Below, in pieces: positions 34,801 through 44,900 of a stretch of DNA of 64,000 nt (its first letter is position 1; each line of letters begins with the position of its first letter). Made by a program: the position numbers and the translations under genes. Source of the DNA: Fulvia fulva. Lineage: Eukaryota; Ascomycota; Dothideomycetes; Mycosphaerellales; Mycosphaerellaceae. The notes below the pieces were generated by a model. It worked only from the letters and a program-made list of their open reading frames with translations. It had not been told where the DNA came from and ran no database searches. The stretch spans positions 3,658,001-3,722,000 of the forward strand of contig NC_063013.1 of the NCBI RefSeq assembly GCF_020509005.1, read 5' to 3'.

Positions 34801-35092
34801 CGGGAGGTATAACTACCTTATCTATAAAGACCTGAAGAGGGCGGAAGCAAGCATAGCTATCCAGATTCGCTCTGAGCACATTGGGCTGAGAGCATACTTG
34901 CACCAAAGAAGAGTCCCAGGATACGATTCCAAACGTTGCCCCTGTGGCTACCTATCCCAAAACCCGGAGCACATGGTGCTGAACTGTACTAAGTGGGTAA
35001 AAGGGAGAAGCCAGTGGAGGGCGAAGGCAAGAGACAGGCAATACCAGGCCATCATCCAGGACAGACAAGATATAAGGAGAGTGACAAGATAG
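31841..35092 (+). CDS. LINE ORF2: endonuclease-reverse transcriptase
   Basis: 1083 aa starting at the ATG that overlaps the ORF1 stop. An APE-type endonuclease occupies about residues 1-230: LSIIQYNVNRSKD, IQEPWINP (~40), VIGDFNLHHPKWG (~145) and SSDHYPIQ (~224). Reverse transcriptase follows at about 470-730 with KLKGNKAPGPDKIPN, motif A LDISGAFDNV (~597), GIPQGSTLSPILF and the active site SGFVDDTNILA (~687). The C-terminus has a zinc-binding CPCGYLSQNPEHMVLNC (~1034). I see no RNase H domain, though some Tad-clade elements have one. The frame closes at TAG 35090-35092, but 49 further in-frame codons follow to TAG 35240-35242, and the first ~23 of these are conserved in LINE-B, so the true C-terminus may be longer. 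Confidence 0.92.
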   Translation: MPHTNRLSIIQYNVNRSKDKVQRSFLQALDPEEHHIIAIQEPWINPHSRIPSTVRDPRYHVVINRTEGVPRTCIYVSKKVLAEDWQAWPRTDRDITTVQLKTTQGQVLIHSVYNPPPESRSSTQLHTLGRLPEAMDQQNHNIVIGDFNLHHPKWGSDFTPAHHFLAGRLIGQMETAQMDLITPKGTETWARNNSSSTLDLCFMSHALTRRVESCTVNDQLESSSDHYPIQTDIQLTVEEEREPERRLCWKQAEWTLVQQRLEGELEQVNIDNIHTTEGIDQAVEQLIEAMQRAAQAHIPEKRWSLYQKPYWTPECTAKVKEARRARRRWEQRRTQANWEAYNNACKAKKAQIRRDKTQEWRSTVGMITEHPEQIWRLAEWARKPDEERNSPPQFPSIQDQDGETQTTPIGKAKAFADHFFGTQVEADLSNIPGTHIPPPREANWQVSAIEIGNIIKKLKGNKAPGPDKIPNCYLKASSSLITPVLAPIFTQCMKQGYCPKAFRQSLTCVLRKPQKEDYTKLKSYRPIALLNTLGKLLEKVVAIRLTGIVEEHNLLPATQMGGRQKRSTLTAVELITEQIRHIWHYGNNKVASLLSLDISGAFDNVSHARLLHILRMKSIPAWIVHFVQSFLKDRTTQILLGSFKAPQTPIANTGIPQGSTLSPILFLLFMADLTPLLETANTSASGFVDDTNILAWSGSTEENCALLEERHRQCEKWAREHGPKFAPDKYQLIHFSKAKTKHNLAAPVKIQGFETHPTRELRVLGIWLDPKLSWGPQVKKAQARADTNRQSIERLTASTWGATFTKAQTMYKAIVKPAMLYGAAIWAAEKHIPKRIEDPLNRAQAACLKRVLGAYKSTPHRTMEMESGTAPIREYLQGMRCQYAEKTSAYPAQGTIQAATQRIRTQWERRRRPNRPHMIPQKEADLKTSQEILAALEQREALREQANTGDKGKKKQSQAERIAGHLWETRWNQKPVRPGAPPAARTFGRYNYLIYKDLKRAEASIAIQIRSEHIGLRAYLHQRRVPGYDSKRCPCGYLSQNPEHMVLNCTKWVKGRSQWRAKARDRQYQAIIQDRQDIRRVTR

Positions 35093-35242
35093 ATCCTTAA
35101 CGAGGACTACCTAGAGCAATTCTCCCTAGCAGTAGAAACGGAAAGGTGGATAGAGAGGAGGGAGAGAGAGAGAAGAGCCGGGGAAACAGAAGGGAGAAAG
35201 GGAATCGAGAGGAGGACATCACCAGGGTTACGGGCAAGGTAG
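35093..35242 (+). pseudogene. Conserved C-terminal extension of LINE ORF2 beyond a TAG
   Basis: In frame with ORF2, 49 codons follow the TAG at 35090. They encode ILNEDYLEQFSLAVETERWI and then a run of Arg/Glu. The homologous stretch of LINE-B (near 51065) reads IL-x3-YL-x2-FSLASETEE with TAG in the same place and at positions that were CAG or TGG. Conservation of protein sequence after the stop implies the region was translated in the ancestor. Confidence 0.65.
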
Positions 35243-35448
35243 TCATAGGGTAACAACCATGACACTAGCGTACCCTGAAGGAAGGAGAACGAAAGGACAA
35301 GACAGGAAAGAACGAGGAGGGCAAAGACGAGGAGGTTTTCATCCGTTAATCGGGTTTCCTACCTACACAAATAGACCTAAATAGCGAGAGACCTGCATAG
35401 GCCATAGGGCACTAAAACAGGCGAATGAATAATCTATCTATCTATCTA

Positions 35449-35532
35449 TATTACTATATGCTCGTACTATTAGTCAGTTAAAGATTAATCTCTTACTCTA
35501 CTCCGCTACTATCTACCCGTACCTGTTTAATA
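35449..35532 (+). repeat. Copia 5' LTR, right part (with LINE target duplication)
   Basis: Starts with the right copy of the LINE target duplication TATTACTATA (35449-35458) and continues the LTR to TTTAATA at 35532, matching 40845-40918 of the 3' LTR. Confidence 0.85.
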
Positions 35533-35549
35533 GGTTATAAGCCCGGGTT
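35533..35549 (+). promoter_or_regulatory. Copia primer-binding site, initiator tRNA half-molecule type
   Basis: Directly after the LTR the sequence reads GGTTATAAGCCCGGGTT. Undoing one RIP change (TAA from TGA) gives GGTTATGAGCCC, the complement of GGGCTCATAACC, which is the anticodon arm of eukaryotic initiator tRNA-Met. Copia-type elements are known to prime from a cleaved initiator tRNA half at this region. The identification depends on that single-base correction. Confidence 0.6.
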
Positions 35550-38500
35550 GATATAGGAATAAGAGCAACCTATATTAGTATAGGTTACTTATATCCCTTA
35601 CTATCGTAGTAGAAAACATCTAGGAATTAGAAGTCTACCCCGTCTATCCTATTAAGGAGCTTAGTTCGATACTAAGTGATAGGTAACCTAGACAAGGACT
35701 CTATACGGCTTACTTAAAGCTAATACCTTAAAGATACTCTATAGGTAGAACTACATCGAGATACTATTAAGAAGGACTTTAAGTAAGTCATTTGAAGCTC
35801 TACTAGGAGAGACAGACCTATGTCCTAGCCCCGAGACCTTGTAACGCTCCTTCTTTACTTTACTAAGTAGGCCTTAGTATCTATACCTACGAACTTTCCT
35901 ATTCTATACTAGAAGCCTTAGTAGGATCTGAGCTACTACTTTAGAACATATACACCTTGTTTCATTACATCTAATCTATTATAGATTTATACTAAGAGAA
36001 GACAGAGGAGAAGGGAGGCAAAATCCTAATTCTTAGGAGGGACAATTAGAAGAGATAGTTCAACCTTTAGAGATATAAGATAGAGAGCCAATTAGCATTC
36101 TTTACAATTGATGACCTAATAGAAGTGTCTTTTGACAACATTAAGGGCAAGACTCTAAAACTCTAAGAAGAGGCTATAACTAAAGAGATCCTTAATACGC
36201 TAATATAGACAAGACATAATATAGTATACAACTTCAGTATCCTTAGTAGGATTATAGAAGAAGATCAATTTGAGCTTAAGGGCTTATATAAATCTAGAAG
36301 AGCTACTAAGAAGTAGGTGTATCTCTAGAACAAGTATAGCTAGGTGCTACTAACCTATATACATAAGCTTATAAAGCAATTTGTGACCTTTGAGATAAGT
36401 GAAGAGTTTACTATTAGATCTGTATAGACACACCTAGTTTCTCTTAGAAAAAGGATTGCTAATGTTGACCTAGAGGGTCAGCATTATAGAAAAGCTAATG
36501 TGAGGATGACCTAGCTCTTAAGCTCACTACTACCTAACTACTATATAGCTAGGGATACTATTATAGCTCAGCTAAAGATGGATTATAAAAGGACCTTAAA
36601 GATCCTTAAAGCTTAAGAAGCTAGGTTAGATCCCTCTAAGGCTAAGTATAGTATAGTAGCCACCTAGGTCAAGCCCTTAGGTCTAGCAAGACTACTCTCC
36701 TACCTTCTCTATAAGAAGGATCATCTGATCAAGGACTGCCCTAGTCTGCCTAAGGCAAGAAAGGTCCTTAGATCTTATTCCTAACTACTATCTTCCTAGA
36801 ATACAATATATGTTAAGAAGAAGAGAACTCCACTACCCACTTCAAGGAGGACACTAAGAGAGAAGTCCTCTATAGAAGAACTTAAGAAAATGGTGAAGAA
36901 ACTCAGCTCTAACATGCTGTCGCTCTAGAAGAACTAGGCCTAGTCTTATACCTCTAAAGCAAAGAAGACTGGAAAAGGTTTTTCCGCCTAAGAGTCACGT
37001 GACTTATGCAGCTCATCCCTAGAGACAATGTCTGATAATGATGAGTATGATGAAGTGGCTCACTTAACTATAGAAGTCTAAGGCAAGTTCCCCTCGTCAG
37101 AGTAGTTACTTGACTCCTATACTTCATCCTATATAACTGACCAAAGCTGCCTCTTTAGATCTATAACTCCCTTGACAAGGAAGAAATGGATCAAAGTGGG
37201 AGGTGGGTTTTTATTGGCCACTTATATTAGGAATGTAGAGATGAGTAGGAGAGCTAGCAGAAAAGTTGTTTTAGAAGATGTCCTGCTTATACCTAAGCTA
37301 GGAGTAAACCTAGTTTCATAGAACTAGTTTAGTAAGCAGTTTAGTGTTCAACCTCTATTATTTTCTCTTGTTTCCCCCTCTAGTGAGACTGTTGTCTAGA
37401 CAAAGCTCCTTAGGGGGGTTCTATTTATTGATAAGATTTCTCCTCTCCTACATAAACGGGCACATTACTCATTATATATACCACTAATAGAGAATGCCTT
37501 TGTGACTACTTAATTAGAGACCGACCTAAAGTAGTAGGAGCTTTAGTATAGAAGATCTACACACTTTGGGAAGAATTTGCTCTAGAATCTTTATAAGGTA
37601 ACAGACTTAAAAGAACCTATTCCTATCCCTAAGGAAAGCTTTCACTAGTGTAGGGTATGTTTAATAGCAAAGATGAAGAAGTACAAAGGCAAAGTTACAG
37701 AGAGAAGACCTAAAAGACTTGCCCTTGTATCTATTGACATATGTAGCCTACTACTAATCTCAAGACTAGGATTCAAATACTAGCTTGAGATTGTTAATAA
37801 CTTCTCTAGGAAGAAGTGGACCTTTCCTCTTAGGAAAAGAGAAGATGCTCTAGTTACTCTCTAGAACTAGAAGATCAAAGTAGAGAGGAAATTATTAGCG
37901 TAGCTAAAAGTAGTAAGGCTTAACAATACAAAAGAACTTATTATATTAGTAAAGCAGTAGGAGAAGGATTTAGGGATTAGGCTCGAGCCGACTAAGGCAT
38001 ACAACTCTCTATAGAATGGACTAGTTAAGAGGTCAATACAAACCTTAGAGGACTCTATAAGGGCAATGCTTAAAGAGGCTAAAATGCCGGTTGAATTTTA
38101 GCCTAAAGCACTAGAGGCCTAAACTTATATAAGGAACAAACTGCCAAATAGCCTAGATTACGATAGGTTTAAGGTTTTACTAGATAAGGCTTTTAATAGT
38201 ATCAAACCGACCATTAACTATTTGAAGGTTTGGGGATACAAAGCTGTTGTCTATATAGACACAAGATCCTAACCTTAATAAGCAAGAAGTAACAAGCTGA
38301 TAAATAGGGGTAAAGAAGCAGTGTTTATTAGGTATATTAAAAACATAGCTAAAGCTTAGCTCTTTTAGGAACTAGATATAAGAGCTATTAAACAACACAT
38401 ATATATAGACTTCTTTAAGGACTAGCCTAGAGGTGATATAGGTCTTAATGTTCTAACATTGAATCTACTAAGTAGTGTACTAGCTAGGAAGCCCTTAGGA

Positions 38501-40683
38501 AGGCCGAGGAAGAACGTATCCTTAGGACAATCTACCTACTATTTAGACGTCTATTAAAGCACCCCCGAAATAGATCAGCCATTTGAGAGCCCTAAAGTCG
38601 CTTAGCCGAGAAAGCTGTTTACGTAAATTCCCTAACCTCCGGAGAACGTAGGGGAATTTCAGAAAATCGATTAGCTAATTAAGAGAAGCTCCCTAGATCC
38701 CTAGGAAATAGACGTTACTAGGTCATAAGTGACGGTCCCTAAATCATCCCTTAGAAAGAGAAAGGCTAACTATGATGTTGAGGGATATAACATAAAACAG
38801 AAAGCCCTAAAATCTATAGTTCCTAAGCCCGAACTAACTACTGAAGTAGGAGAAGTAATAGACCTCTTAGAGAACCTTGCTGCTTTTCACTAAGCTTTCT
38901 TTATAGCTATATAATCAGTGGACAGTTCAATACTATAGGATAGCGAATTCCTAGAAGAAGCTGAGGAAATAGTCTTTATAGTAACTATAGAAGCTATTAT
39001 ATATAAGTAAGAGGTCCTAATTCCAAAATCATATAAGGATGCTATAAATAACAAGAAATAGGGACATCTTTAGAAGGAAGCAATCTAAAAGGAGCTAGAT
39101 GCTCTATAGAGTAATAATACCTAGGAAAATTCTGTTCTACTAAAAGGAGCAAATCTGGTTACATTAAGATGGGTCTTTAATATTAAGAGAAGCATTAGTA
39201 GAGCTTTTGAAAAGTTCAAGGCTAGACTAGTTATAAGGGGCTTCTTATAGAAGTTTAGTGTTAACTTTATAGAGACATTTGCACCTATAGTAAGACAAGA
39301 CACCCTTAGGGTGTTTATAGCTATTATGTATAAGAAGGATCTTTATCTTCACCAAGTGGATGTGAACAATACATTTATAGAAAGCACCCTCTATAAAGAC
39401 ATCTTCATATTACTACTACTAGGAGTTGAGCTTCTACTAAATATAGTGTTCAAAATCCTCAAAAGCTTATATAGACTTAAGCAAGCAGCTAGAGATCAGA
39501 ATCAACTCTATGTGTTATAGCTTAGAGAGATTAGATTCATATAGTCAGAAGTAGATCTATACCTACTTATCTATAAGAAGAGGGAGATCATAATCCTTAT
39601 ACATATAGATGACATTCTAATTGCTATACTAAAGTTAACAGATGTTCTCTAGTTTAAAAGAGAACTTGGTAAGATCTTTAAGATTAAAGATCTAGGTGAA
39701 CCTGAAAAGATCCTTAGTATAAGAGTCATAAGGGATAGGGAGAGAGGAATCCTGAAACTTAACTAAGGACACTTTGTTAGGGACAGCCTAGCTAAGATAG
39801 GAATGAACTATAAGAAGGTAGTACCTACACACTTACCTATAGACAGCTATAAGGCCCTTAAACCTTCAAGCTACATAGATAAGAGGTATGACAAGGCAGA
39901 GTACTAGAGTATTAATAGTACTTAGATGTGGCTAGCAACAATTATAAGGCCAGACATTGCTTTTGCCCTAGGAAGGATGAGCTCATTTGTGAGTAACCTA
40001 TCCACCTACCATATAAAGGCTTTGAAGAAGATTACTAGGTACCTAAGATCATACCCTAATCTAGGACTTCAGTTCTTAAAGTCTAGAAAAGGACACCTTA
40101 TTAGATACTATGATTCTGATTATATAATAGAGAAAGTAGACAGAGTCTTAATCCTTAGGTATGTCTTCTTCCTCTATAGGGCACTAGTTTCTTAGATAAG
40201 TAAGAAGCAAAAGTCTATAGTAACATCTATAATAGAGGCTAAATATATAGCTATAAATATATATACGAAGTAGTCCTAACTCCTAGCTTCACTACTAAGA
40301 GAAATAGATTGTCTAGAGTTAGTAGGAGACTGCTCCTATTAACTAAGAATCACTAGAAACTAGGAGACTGTATCAAATTTAAGACTAGTCTAATTAAGAG
40401 GTGACAATTAAGCTGCCCTCACCCTAGTAGAAGATGTATATATTTATAACAAGTCGAAGCACATTGACATTGCCTATAACGCTATTAGGAAACTTAAGTA
40501 GAGGAGGCTTATTGCTATTAAGTACACCCTAACCTCTAAGATAGTTATAGACGGGTTTATAAAACTAAAGACTGGTCTACACCTCTAGAGGTTTATAAGC
40601 TAGCTTAACCTGTCATAAAAAGGTCTAAGTACTATTGATAGGAAGTGAGCAGACTATAACCTCCTATACGAGATAAGTAGGAG
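35550..40683 (+). pseudogene. Copia Gag-Pol, multiply interrupted
   Basis: A dead polyprotein reading frame with frequent TAG where Gln or Trp would be expected. Open remnants include 39311-39520 (RT fragment with LHQVDVNNTFIESTLYKDIF) and 39926-40195 (TIIRPDIAFALGRMSSF, the region after RT common to copia elements). Near 40200 the phrase SIVTSIIEAKYIA is the copia RNase H signature. A TCACGTGA palindrome lies at 36995-37002. No host gene is embedded. Confidence 0.85.
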
Positions 40684-40918
40684 TGTTAAGATATAGTATC
40701 TTAAAGGGAGTCAACAATTAGGAAGTGATCTAGTAGCCTAAGGCATCTACGACAACTTAGCTTATAGGGAGACACCTTCTCTCCCCTTTAGCTTAGATAG
40801 ACATCTAACACAATCAATATATTAGTTCCTAATATATTACTATATGCTCGTACTATTAGTCAGTTAAAGATTAATCTCTTACTCTACTCCGCTACTATCT
40901 ACCCGTACCTATTTAATA
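40684..40918 (+). repeat. Copia 3' LTR
   Basis: 235 bp from TGTTAAGATATAG to TTTAATA, colinear with the split 5' LTR and differing mostly by C/T and G/A changes. It holds the empty version of the LINE target (TATTACTATATGCTC), which fixes the LINE insertion point exactly. Confidence 0.88.
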
Positions 40919-41807
40919 CCGATTAACTTTACCTAGAAGGGCGAAGAGGTAGAATATAGGCTACGGTATAACTCTACCGAGTTCTAGATCGCTATAGCCG
41001 AGGAGCTTTCTCGCTCGGTTACTAAGAACCTAGAAGCCTAGCTAGATATCCTAGACGAATACCGTCTCGCCTACCTCGGTCTTAAGGAGGTACGGGAGGT
41101 ATTAACTACTTAGAAGAGTCGGCTATAGGCTAAGGCCAATCGGTATAAGGATAAGTTAGTATCGCTCTAAGTAATCCTCGACGAGCTTAGGGACGATAAG
41201 GACTTAGTAGCTAAGATCGCTTACCTAAAGAAGTTAGGTAAGAAGGCGGCCGCTAAGATTAAGAACTTACGTAGTCGTAATATAGATCTAGCTAGTGAAC
41301 TCGAAGCAACCTAGACTAAGTTAGCTACTAAGTAGAGCTTAGGTAAGCGTACTACCGCGTTTATTACGAATCTATAAGCCTAGCTAAAGGAGCGCGATAA
41401 CTATATCGCTTAGCTAAAGCCTAAGGAACCGATACCTCTACCTCCTTCTACGAGGTAGAAGTCCGCCCTCGAGAAGCTACTCGACGGCGAGGACTCTAGT
41501 ATTAAGATAGGTATAATAAAGACTAAGAAGGCTACCTCTACCGTAGCTAGCGATAATAATAACACTACGGTAGTCTTAGTTAACGCCGCTATCTAGCGTA
41601 GTAACGGCGGTACCCGTAACCCGATTAACTCGAGGAAGATTCCTATATTCTTAGCTAATATACCTAATTATAAGGATAAACTATGATTTATAGAGTAGAA
41701 GGAGAAAGTAGAGGACTATATAACTATAGAAGAGTTATATAGCCGATTATCTATAGTATACTTAGTAGTGTTTAATAACTTTGTCGTCGGTAATACTAAC
41801 GCTCGCC
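40919..41807 (+). mobile_element. Gypsy A, Gag segment 1 (RIP-dead)
   Basis: Between the copia 3' LTR and the gypsy B 5' LTR. Reading through stops it encodes a long Leu/Lys/Glu-rich coiled-coil followed by a Gag-like segment ending ...FNNFVVGNTNARL at the gypsy B insertion. The same frame resumes after gypsy B at 53736 (RLYKKKVTG), showing the two pieces were contiguous. Confidence 0.7.
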
Positions 41808-41977
41808 TATTACGGGCCTAGGCGGTCGTCTAGTGAATAGCAGTCGGTCACGTGACTCGGCACGGGCTGGCCCGCATGCCTCGGCTTATATATCAACTTT
41901 CCGTACCTCGTGCTCCTCTTAGATAGCCTGTCTAATAACTTCGTTATTTGCCCTATATTAAGAACGGCTCCCTTATA
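41808..41977 (+). repeat. Gypsy B 5' LTR
   Basis: 170 bp, same length as the 3' LTR at 53566, with differences almost all C/T or G/A (for example GAATAG versus AAATAG, TCAAC versus TTAAC). TCACGTGA at 41848-41855. Confidence 0.9.
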
Positions 41978-44900
41978 CTTTATTAGACCTCCTTTACTAA
42001 CCGTAGAATACGTACTACGAAGGACCTATAAAGTAATAGGTTAAAGATATAGAAACTACGCTTATCGCGAGTTTTCTATACTAATCGCGTAATAAACGCG
42101 ATAGGTCTAAGTCAATAAGAGCAATCGTACCTTTATTAATAAGATACTAGCTAAGAGTATAGGCGGTAGGTACTCCCTACTTACTAGTCGCTCTAAGATC
42201 CGCCGCGAGTCGCTTATATTTAATAGTAGCTAGACTTAAGGTTACTAAACCTAACCCTAATAGCTAACTAACGAGCAAATATAGTAGCGTATTAAGTAAC
42301 TAATATAACTAGTTACCGAACCGCCTAAGACGATTAACCTCTCCGACTATATCCGGGACGACGAAGTAAAAGAATATACGACTAGATAGGATATCGAGCT
42401 TAATTATAACGATAACATAGTAATAGACAAAGGAGAAGGAGAACAATAGGTAGCTAAGACTTTTTGCTATAATCTAGAGGAGCTAAAGAACCTAGATATG
42501 ACCGAGTTCTAAGCCCTTATAGCTAGTATACCTAAAGCACTATCTACGATCTATTACTTACTTCGACGCGCCTAAGCCGACGACTATAATATAACCGAGT
42601 TGTTAAAGATATTCGGCTAGGCGTATAACAAGCTTTAGGATAAGAGAGCGGTAGTTAGGATAGCCTAGGATAAGCTAAAGTAGGACAAGGCCGAGTTCGA
42701 GTAGAAGAAGTTAGACATATAGATATTATAGTAGAAGGCAGATAAGTAGGTCAAGCATCTTACGAATAAGGTCGACAAGTATAAGAGGAACTAGCCGGAT
42801 ATCGCTAAAGTAAAGGACGATCTAAAGGCAATTATAGCCGATCGTAATAATATCTAGAAGAGCTTAGATAATACGACTAAGGAACGCGACACCGTCGTAA
42901 AGGATCGCGACTAGCTAATAGTAGCCCGTAATCTGCTCTAATAGTAGGTCGACGATTTTAAGAAACTGCCGCCTACGCCGGATATAGCTAAGAACCGCAA
43001 ATATATACTTAACGCTATGTCGTAGATTTAAGACAAGAACGTAGAGCTCTCTAAACTTAACGCCTAGATCGTAGAGCACGTTAATCGTGTCTAGGACCTC
43101 GAGAACTAATAGAGCGACGTCGATAATAAGCTCTCTAACTACAAGTCTACCGCTAAGGACTATAACCGCGAGATCGAGTATATTAAGAAGACTAAGGACG
43201 ACGAAATTATAGACCTAAAGAAGCGACTTGCCGAGAAGCCTAAGTAAGGACGTCGTAGCTACGGATCGCGTAAGGACAGTACCTAAGACGACAACCTATC
43301 TAATAGCTCCGATAGCTCGAGCTCGTCCGACTCCGATTCTAACTCCGAGCCTAGCGACGACGAAGATTACCGTAAGTACCGTAAGAAGAAGTCTAAGAAG
43401 AGTAAGCGTAAGAGTAAAGACGAGGAGCTCGACGCGGACTAGGATACGATACTTAATATCGACCTAGACCTTAACGTTAGATTTAAGATAGATAAGACGG
43501 AGGTAAAGAAGTTTAGCGGTAATAGGAATAAGGACAATACGCCTATTAGGCTAACGTTCGAGGTATAGTAGAACACCTTAGAAACTAAGCTATAGAATAC
43601 TACGTTCCGTACCTCGAAGGCTACGTTAAAGTTCGTATATAACTATACTAAGGGTAGCGCGTTCTAATTAATCGGACCTTAAATCCCGTCCCTTACTAGC
43701 GTAAAGGGCGACCGTATATACAAGACACTTAATAAGCTTATAAAGGACTTACGTAAGCGCTATAGTAAGCGTAACGCGAAGGCTCGCGTACGTAACGACA
43801 TAGCCGCCTTAAAGTAAGTAGATAAACGTAACGACTCCTTTACTAAGTTTAACGTCTTATTTAGAAAGAGTACGAACATTATATAGCTTTACCGCGATCA
43901 AGAGGACTATATCGATATACTTAAGCGTAAGCTAAATTACCGGTACCTCTAGAAGTTTATCTCTAAGGACCTATAGACGATTAAAGCTATAGAAGATTAC
44001 TTATATCGAGCTAAGGAGGATTTCCGCCTAGTCGATCTACTATACCCGAGAAAGTAGCCTACTAAGAAGGATAATAAGAAGGATAGTAAGAAGGACGAGA
44101 AGACCGACCTACCTACCGCCGGTTCTAGTAATAATAACGGAGGTAGTAGCGGTAGCGGAGGACGATCTCGACGTACCCGTAAGGCGTAGGCGGATCGTAG
44201 CGAAGTTAGTATATAGGCCGCTAATATCGGTCCTCTCGATAACGCTAAGAACACTCGATATATAAACGAAGGCCGCTATAAGAAGTGTCGTAAGACCAAA
44301 CACCGCCTTACTAATCGAGTATATAAGCTCTTCGACTACGAGATACTACCCCGTCTACCTACTCTATAATAGCGGGGAAATGGTTAGGCTAGTACTTGAG
44401 CGTAGTAAGTATTAGGCCTCTAAGAAGTCTAAAAGAACTAGAGCTACTACCGCTACTAGGTAAAGGGCTAAGGATATCTTTGCGTTCCTTAAGAACGATT
44501 CGAAAGGAATAAGAATAGTAACCTAAGGTAGTAATATACTTAGTAATACCTAGTATAGCAAATGGTATCAAATCTTAGTCGTTCTTTAATATCGGTACTA
44601 ACTCTAAGTTTATAGACCGAACATATACGTATAATAACAATTTTAAGGTTTATTTATTACTAGAGCCTCTACTCCTTACGCTAGCGGATAGCTCTACCTT
44701 AGGAGTAGAGATTACGGAATAGATAACGATAGAACTAGACCTAAATAGTTATAAGGAAGTCATAAGTACGTAGCTCGCCGACCTCGAATATAATATAGTC
44801 CTCGGTAGGCCTTAGAGTATAGTATATTAGCTAGGTATCTATTATAAATCTAGGACGCTTACCCTCGACTCGAAGCGCTATAAGGAGCTATGCCTATAGG

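Larger units (their letters stand above)
30482..35448 (+). mobile_element. Near-intact Tad-like non-LTR retrotransposon (LINE)
   Basis: 4967 bp inserted in the copia 5' LTR. It starts GACCTTCG and ends in an (ATCT)n run at about 35432-35448. It is flanked by TATTACTATA at 30472-30481 and 35449-35458, the target-site duplication. It has a 67-bp 5' UTR, ORF1, ORF2 and a ~206-bp 3' UTR. Codons CAG and TGG are abundant and intact, unlike every other element here, so it was inserted after the copia copy was mutated and has itself escaped RIP. The plus strand is strikingly purine-rich (A and G). Full length is matched by LINE-A (about 4.99 kb without its own insertion), so the 5' end appears complete. 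Confidence 0.93.
30322..40918 (+). mobile_element. Ty1/copia retrotransposon, RIP-dead, split by an intact LINE
   Basis: Bounded by ~235-bp LTRs (30322-30481 plus 35459-35532; 40684-40918) that begin TGTTAAGAT (5' copy mutated) and end TTTAATA, from TTTAACA. Flanking bases are CCGAG and CCGAT, close to a 5-bp duplication. Reading through TAG stops, the internal region gives in order a Gag with a zinc knuckle (around 36690-36750, DHLIKDCP), integrase (37560-38200, with HWCRVC-like zinc region), reverse transcriptase (39150-39800, with LHQVDVNNTFIES and LKSLYRLKQA) and RNase H (39930-40620). Integrase before RT is the Ty1/copia order. Every domain has TAG or TAA stops, so the element is non-functional. 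Length without the LINE is about 5.6 kb. Confidence 0.88.
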
